From Ignavibacteriota bacterium (GTDB lineage: Bacteria > Bacteroidota > Ignavibacteria > Ignavibacteriales > Ignavibacteriaceae): DNA of 64,000 nt. The position numbers and the translations under genes are program-made. Numbering within the stretch: the stretch's first letter is position 1; each line of letters begins with the position of its first letter. Where the stretch lies: NCBI GenBank assembly GCA_013285425.1, contig CP053447.1, positions 1,308,001 to 1,372,000 of the forward strand, written 5' to 3'. Under the pieces are notes generated by a model. The model ran no database searches. It was not told the DNA's origin and worked only from the letters and a program-made list of their open reading frames with translations. Positions 53,015 to 62,114 of this stretch are shown piece by piece.

Positions 53015-55360
53015 CTATATTAATTCAACTATAGTTATACCGTCACCGCCAAATTCAATTGCTGCAAAATAATAATTTTTAATTTTATCGTGATGTTTCA
53101 AAATATCCCAAACAGTTTTCTTTAATGCACCGGTACCTTTGCCATGTAAAATTTCTACCCGATCCAGCGAAGCCTGATATGCTTCATCAATAAAGCGGAT
53201 TACTTTATACTCTGCTTCTTCCGGTCGCTCACCTCTTATATCCAACCTGTAATCAATTTCAGTAATCGGGAAATTATTAAATTTTTCTTTCTGCACAGAT
53301 TTGCTTTCTGCTGCTTCAATCAGTTCAGATAGCTTAACCTTCATTTTTATTGAGCCAACCAGAATAGTTGCCTGAGCTTTTTCTTTATTTATTTCCACAA
53401 TTTTTCCGACCGTTGATGAATTTTTAATAGCAACTGTATCACCAACCTTATATTGCCTGTTATCGTTCGTTTTATCATTCAGGAAATTAAAAGCATTTTT
53501 ATTTTCTTCTTTAACATCTTGTATAATTTTTTTTGCTTCCCTTATAACTTCTTTACTAGCTTCTTTTTCCCGTATTTCCTTTATCACTTTTTCTATTTGT
53601 TTATTTACATTATCCAGATACAGATCACTTTCAACTTTTACTTTCTTTAAGATTTCTTTTTTCTCATTTTCAATTTTTTCATAGCTCTTTTTATATAGTG
53701 CTGATAATCCTTTAAGTCTTGTATTTTCTATTTCGAGTTCATTCAATTTTTTATTCAGCTTATTTGATTTTTCTTCAAGTTCAGAAAGAAATCTTTCCAG
53801 ACTATACTTATCATCATCAATATTTTTTTTTGCATTATCAAGAATTGATTCACTTATCCCGCTTCTTTTGGCTATTTCAAAAGCATAGCTTGATCCCGGT
53901 ATGCCCAGATGAAATCGATATGTCGGGAATAAATTAGAATGATCAAACTCCATAGCTGCATTTTGCATTCTCTTTTGATTAAATGCAAATACCTTAAGAC
54001 TTCCATGATGAGTTGTAGCAAAAACCAATGAACCTTTTTTCTGAAGTTCATCCAATATAGAAGCAGCTAATGCAGAACCTTCAGCAGGCTCTGTACCTGT
54101 TCCGATTTCATCTAATAAAATAAGTGTTTTAGAATCTGATGAATTAATAATATGAGTTAAATTCTTTAAATGCGAACTGAAAGTTGACAGATCATCTTCA
54201 ATAGATTGCTGATCACCGATGTCAATAAGAATATTATCAAATATATGGAAATTGGATTCTGAATTTACCGGAACATGAATCCCTGCCTGAAGCATTAAAT
54301 TCAGCAATCCGATAGTTTTTAATACAACTGTTTTACCGCCGGCATTTGGACCGGTAATTACAACTACATTTATATCATTTAATTCAAAACTAAGAGGAAC
54401 GGTATTTTGTCTGCCGAGTTTTTTTAATAACAATGGATGTCTTGCTTCAGATAAATATAAAGGCTTACTATTTTCTATTCCGGGGAATTCTCCGATTATC
54501 TCTAAAGAATATTTTGCTCTTGCAAAGATTGAATCTATCTCAGCCAAAGCTTCAAGTGAAACTTTTAATTGACCGGCTGATTGACCGATTACTTTTGTTA
54601 ATTCTTTAAGTATTCTTTCAATTTCTCTTTTTTCGGCAAATGAAGTAGAGATTATGTCGTTATTTAAATCAAGAGTTTCTTCAGGTTCAATATATACTGT
54701 CTGTCCTGTTGAAGATTCTGAATGAATAAATCCTCTCAAGTGCCGTTTATGTTCAACTTTAACGGGGATAACCATCCTGCCGTCACGCAAAGTAAGATAA
54801 TCTTCGCGGACAATATCTTCTTCTTTAAGAGATTTTATAATGCGGTTAATTGATTTTACAAGCTCTGATTTTTTATTGTTAATTTCTTTTCTAAGTCTTG
54901 CCAATTCAGTGCTTGCATTCTCTTTAATCTCACCTTGTTCAGTAATTATTTTTTCTATTCTATTCTCAAATAGTTTGTCTGCAAACAGACCGGATGCTTT
55001 TTGCTTAAGAAGAGAATCTTCTTTTGATTCTTGAAAAATAAATTGTCTGAGCAATCTGGAAGTTTTAGCTAATTTTAAAATCTCCAACAGTTTTATTCCG
55101 GAAATTACAGCACCATCAATTCTGGTTTCTGAAATAACTGTAAATATCTCTGATAAATATTCAATAGGTGGATAACCAACTGTATTTATTAATTCTTTAG
55201 CTTCATTTACTAATTCTCCTTCGTTCTTAATATAATCAGGATTATTAACAGGCAGAAGATTCAGAACCTTATTTCTACCGGATTCAGTTATAGCGTATCT
55301 TGAAATTAAATCCAGAACTTTAGGAAACTCCAATTTATCTATAACTGATTGATCAATCAT
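53015..55360 (-). CDS. mutS2: Endonuclease MutS2
   Basis: A 781-residue MutS family member without mismatch-recognition domain. The core ATPase has Walker A GPNAGGKTVVLK, Walker B ILLDEIGTGTEPAEGSAL and the clamp and helical region. The C-terminal Smr nuclease domain is DIRGERPEEAEYK..., with LHGKGTGAL. A long coiled-coil arm (about 520-620) is typical. Known relatives suppress recombination or rescue collided ribosomes. It overlaps cvpA by 4 bases. Confidence 0.96.
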   Translation of the reverse strand: MIDQSVIDKLEFPKVLDLISRYAITESGRNKVLNLLPVNNPDYIKNEGELVNEAKELINTVGYPPIEYLSEIFTVISETRIDGAVISGIKLLEILKLAKTSRLLRQFIFQESKEDSLLKQKASGLFADKLFENRIEKIITEQGEIKENASTELARLRKEINNKKSELVKSINRIIKSLKEEDIVREDYLTLRDGRMVIPVKVEHKRHLRGFIHSESSTGQTVYIEPEETLDLNNDIISTSFAEKREIERILKELTKVIGQSAGQLKVSLEALAEIDSIFARAKYSLEIIGEFPGIENSKPLYLSEARHPLLLKKLGRQNTVPLSFELNDINVVVITGPNAGGKTVVLKTIGLLNLMLQAGIHVPVNSESNFHIFDNILIDIGDQQSIEDDLSTFSSHLKNLTHIINSSDSKTLILLDEIGTGTEPAEGSALAASILDELQKKGSLVFATTHHGSLKVFAFNQKRMQNAAMEFDHSNLFPTYRFHLGIPGSSYAFEIAKRSGISESILDNAKKNIDDDKYSLERFLSELEEKSNKLNKKLNELEIENTRLKGLSALYKKSYEKIENEKKEILKKVKVESDLYLDNVNKQIEKVIKEIREKEASKEVIREAKKIIQDVKEENKNAFNFLNDKTNDNRQYKVGDTVAIKNSSTVGKIVEINKEKAQATILVGSIKMKVKLSELIEAAESKSVQKEKFNNFPITEIDYRLDIRGERPEEAEYKVIRFIDEAYQASLDRVEILHGKGTGALKKTVWDILKHHDKIKNYYFAAIEFGGDGITIVELI

Positions 55361-55878
55361 TTAAGAGTATCTTTTTGATTAATATAATCTTTTATTATGT
55401 CTTCTGTATCCGGAGTATAAGCTTTTAGAAAATCTATTGAATGTGGAATAACACCGTAGGCGTATTTATAAAGGGATGAAGAATTCTGAGTTTTTTTATC
55501 TGGGAAATTAAAAACATTAAGCAGCAGAAAAACAGCGCTGATAAAAAACAGAAGCTGAATAACACCAACAACTCCGCCGATTATCTGATTTATAAGATTG
55601 TTAACCTTATCAAAAGGATGAATTACCCGTTTAAGAATAGTGGTTATAATCATTAAGGCAATAAATAAAATCATTCCTGCCATAATTTCAGCAAGATAAT
55701 ACTCAATATTCAAAACGGATTCAATTACTCTTCCAAAATGTGATGATAAAAGTATTGCAACAATAACTGCAATAACAAACCCAATAATACCAATCAGCTT
55801 TCTAACAAAACCATCTTTAAACCCAAGTAAAAATCCTGTAAGAACAGCCACAAGTATAATAATATCAATATAATTCAA
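55357..55878 (-). CDS. CvpA family membrane protein
   Basis: A 173-residue protein with four membrane segments (about 2-17, 27-45, 60-85 and 101-123). The family pattern GFLLGFKDGFVRKLIG, an acidic NxAD-like loop region and a charged C-terminal tail are visible. CvpA was first described through colicin V production; its role here is unknown. It overlaps mutS2 by 4 bases and the yqeY gene by 4 bases, so the three form one unit. Confidence 0.85.
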   Translation of the reverse strand: MNYIDIIILVAVLTGFLLGFKDGFVRKLIGIIGFVIAVIVAILLSSHFGRVIESVLNIEYYLAEIMAGMILFIALMIITTILKRVIHPFDKVNNLINQIIGGVVGVIQLLFFISAVFLLLNVFNFPDKKTQNSSSLYKYAYGVIPHSIDFLKAYTPDTEDIIKDYINQKDTLK

Positions 55879-56327
55879 TTTGTTGCCAGAAAGTTTTCAA
55901 CTATTGATTTAACAATCTTTCCATCAGCTTTACCTTTAAGCTCTTTCATAACCAAAGGCATTAATTTTGAGAAATCTTCTTTAGATTTTGCACCTATCTG
56001 AGATGCCAGTCTTGCGACTTCTGTTTTAATTTCATCTTCATTAAGTTGTTTAGGAAGATACTCCTGCAGCACTTTTAATTCTTTTTCTTCCTGATCAGCC
56101 AAATCATTTCTGCCGGCATTTCTAAATTGTTCTATAGAATCCTTTCTTTTTTTTGCAGCAGTTGTAAGCATCTGCAATTCATCTTCGGAGTTTAATTCCC
56201 TGCCAATACCGCTCTTTTCAAATTCAAGGATTAATGCTCTAATAGATCTGACAACAGCTAATCTGGTTTTATCACCGGATTTCATAGCATCTTTAAGATC
56301 GTTATTAATTTTTTCCTTTAGATTCAT
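55875..56327 (-). CDS. GatB/YqeY domain protein
   Basis: A 150-residue helical protein. It opens with LKEKINNDLKDAMKSGDKTRLAVVRSIRA and contains R-x-x-D and E-x-x-x-L-Q-x-Y-L-P-K-Q-L, plus the closing GKADGKIVKSIVENFL. This is the GatB/YqeY domain, which in GatB binds the tRNA D-loop; the stand-alone version's function is not settled. It overlaps cvpA by 4 bases and is the first gene of the cvpA-mutS2 unit. Confidence 0.88.
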   Translation of the reverse strand: MNLKEKINNDLKDAMKSGDKTRLAVVRSIRALILEFEKSGIGRELNSEDELQMLTTAAKKRKDSIEQFRNAGRNDLADQEEKELKVLQEYLPKQLNEDEIKTEVARLASQIGAKSKEDFSKLMPLVMKELKGKADGKIVKSIVENFLATN

Positions 56328-56348
56328 ATATGCCCTCTATAAATTGAA

Positions 56349-56376
56349 AAGGCAGGTGATAATTCGAACCTGCCTT
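56349..56376 (-). terminator. Terminator-like hairpin after the ExbD genes
   Basis: A 9-bp stem (AAGGCAGGT paired with ACCTGCCTT) surrounds a 10-base loop. On the minus strand it is followed by TTTTC. The U-tract is short but stem GC content is adequate. It lies 23 bases after the second ExbD gene and 21 bases ahead of yqeY. Confidence 0.7.
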
Positions 56377-56399
56377 ATAAAAAGAATATTTCTATAATA

Positions 56400-56813
56400 C
56401 TAAACTTTAATCATAGCAGAGTAATTGATCCTAAGACAATAAGCTTTTCTTAGAGCTTGTTGAATATCAGTAATTAAACCCATATCAACGCTCTGATCAG
56501 ATCTTAAAGAAACAATTACTTCTGGTAAAGCTTTTCTCTTCAGGTACATTAATTCTTCAACCTTACCAAGATCAACCAGTGAATCATTTATTTGAATTTT
56601 TCTATCCTTACCCACCCAGATATAAGAGACAAGTCTTTTATTTTCAATTTTCTCAATAGCCTTTGCTTCAGGTAATTTAAATTGAACAAGAACATCAACT
56701 TCTCTCATTGTAGTAACGCACATAAAAAACATAAGCAGCATAAATACAATATCCGGCATCGATGTAGTTGGAATTTCTTGTTTTGTTTTTGCACGTCTTT
56801 TTTCGAATGTCAT
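56400..56813 (-). CDS. ExbD/TolR-family protein (second copy)
   Basis: A 137-residue protein with one membrane helix (about 17-37) carrying the conserved Asp (SMPDIVFMLLMFFMC). A periplasmic domain with charged turns (RSDQSVDMGLI) follows. It would form part of a proton-driven ExbB-ExbD unit that energises outer-membrane transport or T9SS-like work. It lies 12 bases after the first ExbD gene. Confidence 0.86.
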   Translation of the reverse strand: MTFEKRRAKTKQEIPTTSMPDIVFMLLMFFMCVTTMREVDVLVQFKLPEAKAIEKIENKRLVSYIWVGKDRKIQINDSLVDLGKVEELMYLKRKALPEVIVSLRSDQSVDMGLITDIQQALRKAYCLRINYSAMIKV

Positions 56814-56825
56814 AATAAAACCTTG

Positions 56826-57359
56826 TTATTTCTTAATTGATTCTGGTTCTGCCAATGAAATGATAATAGGCACGGCATCTTTAACATCTTCTTGCTGCTC
56901 TTGATTAAGGTCATTAAACTTTTTACCGAATTTCCCATTAGAATATTCATCTCTTACTTCAAAAAATGCCTGTTTAATTTGATCCAAAGCGGCAATATAG
57001 ATGTTATAAACCGTCTTCCGGTCAGTTTTAAGCGAAACAATCATTTTCTTATTAAGCGGTAAACTAATTTTAGATTCGATTCTTGGTTTTAATAAATCCT
57101 TTATCTTAAAAACAGGTACAATATTACCGTCAATCAGCACTTCACCGTTTTCATTAACTAAAACAGCTGCCATTCTGGTTGGATCAACTTTCACTTCAAT
57201 TTGTTCGTCAGGCGGTACGTATTCTGGCAAGGTTAAGCCTAATCCGGTATCAACATCAATAACTGTTGATACTAGAAAAAAGAGCAAAAGAAGAAATGCC
57301 AAATCAGCTTGAGAGGCAGTCGGAATTTCGGCATCCGGAATTTTTCTTTTCTTAATCAT
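56826..57359 (-). CDS. ExbD/TolR-family protein (first copy)
   Basis: A 177-residue ExbD. A membrane helix with the functional Asp is present (SQADLAFLLLLFFLVST), then a periplasmic domain ending in EYSNGKFGKKFNDL. It is longer than its partner. Pairs of unequal ExbD genes after one ExbB are common in Bacteroidota. It follows the ExbB gene by 20 bases. Confidence 0.88.
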   Translation of the reverse strand: MIKKRKIPDAEIPTASQADLAFLLLLFFLVSTVIDVDTGLGLTLPEYVPPDEQIEVKVDPTRMAAVLVNENGEVLIDGNIVPVFKIKDLLKPRIESKISLPLNKKMIVSLKTDRKTVYNIYIAALDQIKQAFFEVRDEYSNGKFGKKFNDLNQEQQEDVKDAVPIIISLAEPESIKK

Positions 57360-57379
57360 TTAACTTTCCTTAAAAAAAA

Positions 57380-58075
57380 TTACTTCTTTGGAGATTTCAT
57401 TTCATATAAAGCATCTATCAATTCGATAGAGGTTTGTTCCATATCTCCAACAAGTCTGTCAATTCTTGATACGAAATAGTTATAGAAAACCTGAAGCACC
57501 ATTGCAACAACAAGACCAAAAAGAGTTGTTAAAAGAGCAATAGCAATACCATCAGCAACAATAGCGGGAGAAATCTGAGCAGCTTCTTTAATCGCATCAA
57601 AAGCTTCAATCATTCCCTGCACTGTACCGGTAAAACCAAGCATAGGTGCTAATGTGATAAATGTGGAAATCCAGATAAGTCCTCTTTCAAGAAATCCCAT
57701 TTCAATTCCACCATAAGCAGAGATAGCTTTTTCTGCTGCATCTAAGCCTTCATTATATCTTAATAATCCAGCGTAAAAAACTGAAGCCACCGGACCTCTG
57801 GTATTCTCACATATTTTTTTTGCTGCTTCAATACCGCCGTTATTTAATGCTTTTTTAACATCAACAATAAACTTCTTTGTGTTGGTCTTTGCTCTTGTCA
57901 ATGTCCAAAGTCTTTCAAAACAAAATCCTAAACCAATAATAAGTGATGCAAGAATTGGATGCATAAAAATACCACCAGCAACATATTTTTCGGTGAGCCA
58001 ATTCATTACCCCACTATCATTAGTAGTTTGGGCAATAACATTGAAAATTGAAGCGATTGTTAGTACGAAATCCAT
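57380..58075 (-). CDS. MotA/TolQ/ExbB proton channel family protein
   Basis: A 231-residue proton-channel subunit with three membrane helices (about 36-52, 130-155 and 174-196). The family core is TLAPMLGFTGTVQGMIEAF and VADGIAIALLTTLFGLVVA. With the two ExbD proteins it should turn proton-motive force into work on an outer-membrane partner. No TonB or receptor is adjacent. An AGGAGG site precedes the ATG, 285 bases after the SDR gene. Confidence 0.92.
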   Translation of the reverse strand: MDFVLTIASIFNVIAQTTNDSGVMNWLTEKYVAGGIFMHPILASLIIGLGFCFERLWTLTRAKTNTKKFIVDVKKALNNGGIEAAKKICENTRGPVASVFYAGLLRYNEGLDAAEKAISAYGGIEMGFLERGLIWISTFITLAPMLGFTGTVQGMIEAFDAIKEAAQISPAIVADGIAIALLTTLFGLVVAMVLQVFYNYFVSRIDRLVGDMEQTSIELIDALYEMKSPKK

Positions 58076-58360
58076 AAAAGATAACCTCCTGGTATATTAG
58101 ACAAATCTAATTATATTATTAACAAATAATTTTCTTAAAAACGTGGTTCTACAATAAGTATTTCAAAAAACAAAGTCAATAAAATAGTTTAGTTACACTT
58201 CTGAAAAATTGGTGTTAATTTTATATCAATCTTGGTTAGAAGTAATGATAAATAGTTATTAAAATAATCTGTATTTGGCAGAACGAAAGACGTTTAAGAT
58301 TTTTATTAGAATAATCTTTCAGAAGTCCTGAAGCTTTTTGTTTAAGTTATTTATTCAGCT

Positions 58361-59053
58361 TTATTTATTAAATCTGTGTTTTAACCTTAATATATTTCCT
58401 GAAACAAAATTATGATTTTCAATCAGAGAATAAACTAACTCACCTATCTCTTCCGGTTTCATCCAGGAAGAAAAATCAGAATTTTTCAACCATTCCCTGT
58501 TTGCCGGTGTATCAATAATAAAAGGCGCAATAGCATTAACTGAAAGATTTAAATCTTTACCTTCTTCAGCAAGTGATTTTACCAGATAATTAAGAGCAGA
58601 TTTAGAAGCACCATAAATAAATTTAAATTTTTCAGGTTGTAAAGATGTAAATGCAGATGTAAAACAAATTGAACCGCTGTAACTTCTTTTAACCAATGAC
58701 ACAAAATGTTTGGCAATCAAAAAATTTGATTTCAAATTCATATCTATCATTCTATCAAAATCCTGTTCTTCAGTCTCCCAAATACTTGTTCCGCCATAAT
58801 ATCCGCCAATTGTAGAAAAGAGATGCAATTGTGTTTTATCTGATGTTTTAACTTCGTGTAAAGCAGCAAGAACATTATTTTCTACACTAATATCTTTTAT
58901 TTGATAAGTTCTGATCCTTTCATCAGAAAATGGTTCGTCAAATTTTCTATCAAACAGAATTATCTCATTAAATGGTTTTTGAATAAGAGTTTTTGCAGCA
59001 CCTTTTCCAAGTGCACCTGAAGCGCCGAATATAATTAATTTTCTGTCAGTCAT
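58361..59053 (-). CDS. Short-chain dehydrogenase/reductase
   Basis: A 230-residue SDR. The Rossmann opening is FGASGALGKGAA. The catalytic Ser is in CFTSAFTS and the Tyr-x-x-x-Lys in YGASKSAL. An NAIAPFIIDTPAN segment near the end is standard. The cofactor and substrate cannot be inferred from the sequence; relatives include dihydropteridine reductase-like enzymes. It overlaps the nuclease gene by 8 bases. Confidence 0.88.
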   Translation of the reverse strand: MTDRKLIIFGASGALGKGAAKTLIQKPFNEIILFDRKFDEPFSDERIRTYQIKDISVENNVLAALHEVKTSDKTQLHLFSTIGGYYGGTSIWETEEQDFDRMIDMNLKSNFLIAKHFVSLVKRSYSGSICFTSAFTSLQPEKFKFIYGASKSALNYLVKSLAEEGKDLNLSVNAIAPFIIDTPANREWLKNSDFSSWMKPEEIGELVYSLIENHNFVSGNILRLKHRFNK

Positions 59054-60098
59054 TTTTTTCCACCAATAATTTAAATTTTGCTATTACAGGAAAATGATCG
59101 CTGTAACCGCCAAGATATCTGTTTCCGCCATAAGTCGGGAACGGTGCACCTTTAAATTTGCCTGTTCTTGTAATCATAAAATCAGGTTTATACACCTCGT
59201 ATGAATTACATTCATAATTAATTTCAGAACCTGCAACCAATTCTCTTGAAATAATAATCTGATCTAGCATATTAAAGTTATTCTGGTAAAAATAACTGCC
59301 AAATCCATCAGACCAGGCTTTATAAGAAGTGTTGAATAAGGTTGTTCCTGAATCAACAGAATATGATTTGGTATCGATACTATCACATAAAAACGGAGAA
59401 GCACCGAGGATTTCGGTAATAGATAAATTCGCTGGTTCATCGTTAAAATCACCGACAATAATAATTTTGCTTTTGGGATTGTTATTAAAAAGTGAATCAA
59501 CAACTTCTTTATGTGTTTGTGCAACTTTAATTCTTCTTGGTTCGGATTCCTGCTGTCCGCCTCTTCGGGAAGGCCAATGATTAACAAAAAAATAAATCGT
59601 ATCGGTTTTATCCAGCAAAAAAGTACCTAATAATATTGCTCTTGTATTATAATTATCGCTAAACTTTGTTTCATATCCTCTTAGGTTCAATAATGAAAGC
59701 CTATCAGCATTATAAATAATACCGTTATCTATTCCTCTGAAATCAGGAGATTCAAGAGAAACTGCTTTGTAATTTTTATCAGATAGAAAACTTTTTGCTA
59801 ATGAATCAAGCAGATATTCGTGTTCGGATTCACATACTCCAAGTAAGTCTGGTCCGTTATTGTTATTCATTGATCTGATAACTCGGGCGAGATTATAAAG
59901 TTTACGCTCAAGTCTTTCGTTTGTCCATTCTTTCTTACTTGTACTCAGAAATTCTTCATCGCTTGTTTTTGAGTCATCTATTGTATCGAACAAATTTTCA
60001 ATATTCCAATGAGCAACAAATAATTCATTCTTTGCTATCTGGGCACAGGAAATATTAAATGTTAAGAATACAAACAACAATATTTTTAATAAATACAT
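59046..60098 (-). CDS. Exported endonuclease/exonuclease/phosphatase family protein
   Basis: A 350-residue protein with a signal peptide (about 1-19, ISCA). The EEP fold shows Asn in AHWNIENLFDT, the Glu in GVCESEHEY, and Asp and Asn in VGDFNDEP. The closing SDHFPVIAKF carries the catalytic Asp-His. The Leu-Phe-Asp motif and length fit the bacterial secreted nucleases or phosphodiesterases of this group. It could degrade extracellular DNA or hydrolyse a phosphoester; substrate unknown. It precedes the SDR gene with an 8-base overlap. Confidence 0.87.
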   Translation of the reverse strand: MYLLKILLFVFLTFNISCAQIAKNELFVAHWNIENLFDTIDDSKTSDEEFLSTSKKEWTNERLERKLYNLARVIRSMNNNNGPDLLGVCESEHEYLLDSLAKSFLSDKNYKAVSLESPDFRGIDNGIIYNADRLSLLNLRGYETKFSDNYNTRAILLGTFLLDKTDTIYFFVNHWPSRRGGQQESEPRRIKVAQTHKEVVDSLFNNNPKSKIIIVGDFNDEPANLSITEILGASPFLCDSIDTKSYSVDSGTTLFNTSYKAWSDGFGSYFYQNNFNMLDQIIISRELVAGSEINYECNSYEVYKPDFMITRTGKFKGAPFPTYGGNRYLGGYSDHFPVIAKFKLLVEKND

Positions 60099-60118
60099 TT
60101 TAACCCATCTGATTATTA

Positions 60119-61936
60119 TTAAATCTCAATTCTTGTAACAACCCCATGTAGTTTATTGTATGGGAAATCAAAATAACTTACCCAATTTGGTGCAATCTTT
60201 TTAAGCAAAATAAATATTTTTAACAAAAACTTGTTAGTTTTAATCTCTTCTGCACCATAAAAAATTGCTTTTTCATTAAAACCCCATTGTTTAAATAATT
60301 CAGGAAGATTAATAACTTCCATATAACCATACAAAATATTTGCAACAAATAATCCTTTTGAAACCTCCTCATAACGCTCAAGTTTAACCCCATAAGGTTG
60401 ATCTGTATTTTCAACCGAGACTAAAACATTTTTTTCATACATAATGCCTGTCCTGAACATACAATGTAAAATATAAGGTGAAACATTATTAACATTTTTT
60501 GTAAAAAATAACGCCTCACCTGAAAGATAATTCCCTGTTTGATAAATCTGATTAAAACTTTCCTGAAATGTTTCGAGATCAACCGATTTCAATGATTTTC
60601 TCAATCTGCTCATACCTGTTATCCATAATCCCATAATTGTCAAAACAATTATAGCAATAACAAGCGACCAATATCCTCCGTGAGGAATTTTATGAGTAAC
60701 AGCCACTAAATAAGATGAAGTAATAATAAGTACTATTGATGCCAGAGCTACCTTCCAATATTCCTTCCGGTATTTTAGAATTGTAATTATAAAAACTGAA
60801 CTTATAAACATAGTAGCTGTAACTGCCAAACCATAAGCTGCTGCTAAATTATTTGATTCCCTGAAAATCAAAACCATAAAAATTACTGCTACAAGCAGCA
60901 GCCAGTTAACTGCAGGAATGTAAATCTGAGATCTCATTTCAGTTGATGTGTATTTAATTTTCATTAAAGGAAATATTCCGATATTGATTCCTTGAAATAT
61001 CAAAGACATAACTGCACTTATCATTGATTGCGATGCAATAATTGTAGCAATTAAAGTTAAGACTAAAAAGGGTATATAAAAGAATTGTGAAAAAGTACTA
61101 ACCAATTTGAAAAGAACCTGTGAAGAATCATTATGTTCATAAATATATGCGCCCTGACCCAAATAATTAATTATCAATGCAAAAAACACAAATAACCATG
61201 CTTCTCTGATAGGCTTTGCACCTAAATGCCCCATATCTGCATAAAGAGCTTCACCGCCTGTAGCGCATAATATTACTTCACTTAATATAAAGAAACCAGG
61301 AAATCCGTTTTCTGTAAAAAAATTAAAAGCATAGTATGGATTAAGAGCAAGAAAAATATCCGGTGTATGAATCAAATAGAACAAACCCGAAAGAAACAGA
61401 CTTATAAACCATAATAACATAATCGGTCCAAAAGATAAAGCAACCTTTGTTGTACCTTTATATTGTATCGCAAAAAGTAAAATGGTAATAATGATTGTAA
61501 TTAAAATAATCGTATTAGTTCCAATTGATTGCAAACCAGGAATCAACTTTAAACCTTCTACCGCTGACAAAATTGTAATTGCAGGTGTTATAACTCCATC
61601 ACCGAATAAAAGTGAAATTCCTATGTATCCTAAAAATGATACTACACCAATTTTTCTGCCTTTCTTTAATATAGATGTCAGAATTTCTTTTAATACAATT
61701 ATTCCACCTTCACCTCTTATACTTAAGCTCATTGCGAGCCAGGAATACTGAATTGTAACCAAAGCTATCAATGTCCAGAAAATCAGTGATAGTATTCCAA
61801 ATATATTCTCTTGTGTAGGAGTAATAAGTGTAAAAACAATCGGTAGAGTATAGATAGGACTTGTACCAATATCTCCAAATACAATTCCCATCGCTTTAAT
61901 AATATTCTTTGCAGAACCAAAAGTAGATTTTTCCAT
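60119..61936 (-). CDS. kup: KUP/HAK/KT-family potassium transporter
   Basis: A 605-residue potassium-proton symporter with about 12 membrane helices. The N-terminal GIVFGDIGTSPIYTL and the GDGVITPAITILSAVEGL region are the family signatures. GGEALYADMGHLG and the short cytosolic C-terminal domain (about 430-605) follow. It runs 178 bases from the divergent polA gene. Confidence 0.94.
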   Translation of the reverse strand: MEKSTFGSAKNIIKAMGIVFGDIGTSPIYTLPIVFTLITPTQENIFGILSLIFWTLIALVTIQYSWLAMSLSIRGEGGIIVLKEILTSILKKGRKIGVVSFLGYIGISLLFGDGVITPAITILSAVEGLKLIPGLQSIGTNTIILITIIITILLFAIQYKGTTKVALSFGPIMLLWFISLFLSGLFYLIHTPDIFLALNPYYAFNFFTENGFPGFFILSEVILCATGGEALYADMGHLGAKPIREAWLFVFFALIINYLGQGAYIYEHNDSSQVLFKLVSTFSQFFYIPFLVLTLIATIIASQSMISAVMSLIFQGINIGIFPLMKIKYTSTEMRSQIYIPAVNWLLLVAVIFMVLIFRESNNLAAAYGLAVTATMFISSVFIITILKYRKEYWKVALASIVLIITSSYLVAVTHKIPHGGYWSLVIAIIVLTIMGLWITGMSRLRKSLKSVDLETFQESFNQIYQTGNYLSGEALFFTKNVNNVSPYILHCMFRTGIMYEKNVLVSVENTDQPYGVKLERYEEVSKGLFVANILYGYMEVINLPELFKQWGFNEKAIFYGAEEIKTNKFLLKIFILLKKIAPNWVSYFDFPYNKLHGVVTRIEI

Positions 61937-62114
61937 ATAACGCTTATCAAACTGATTAATTTGATAAGCTAATATTCCTTATGATTATTTAACCTGTCAA
62001 AAATATATTATTTTATTAATGCGTTGAAACACTAAATCACTTTATTTTTATTTCAATTTTACCAACTAATCATTATTTTCTGATCGGAGATTATTTCTAA
62101 TTACTGTTATTTGA

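Noticed and set aside
58076..58360. 285-base gap between the ExbB gene and the SDR gene
   Set aside because: Contains only the AGGAGG site of exbB and AT-rich DNA; no small gene or structured RNA could be supported.
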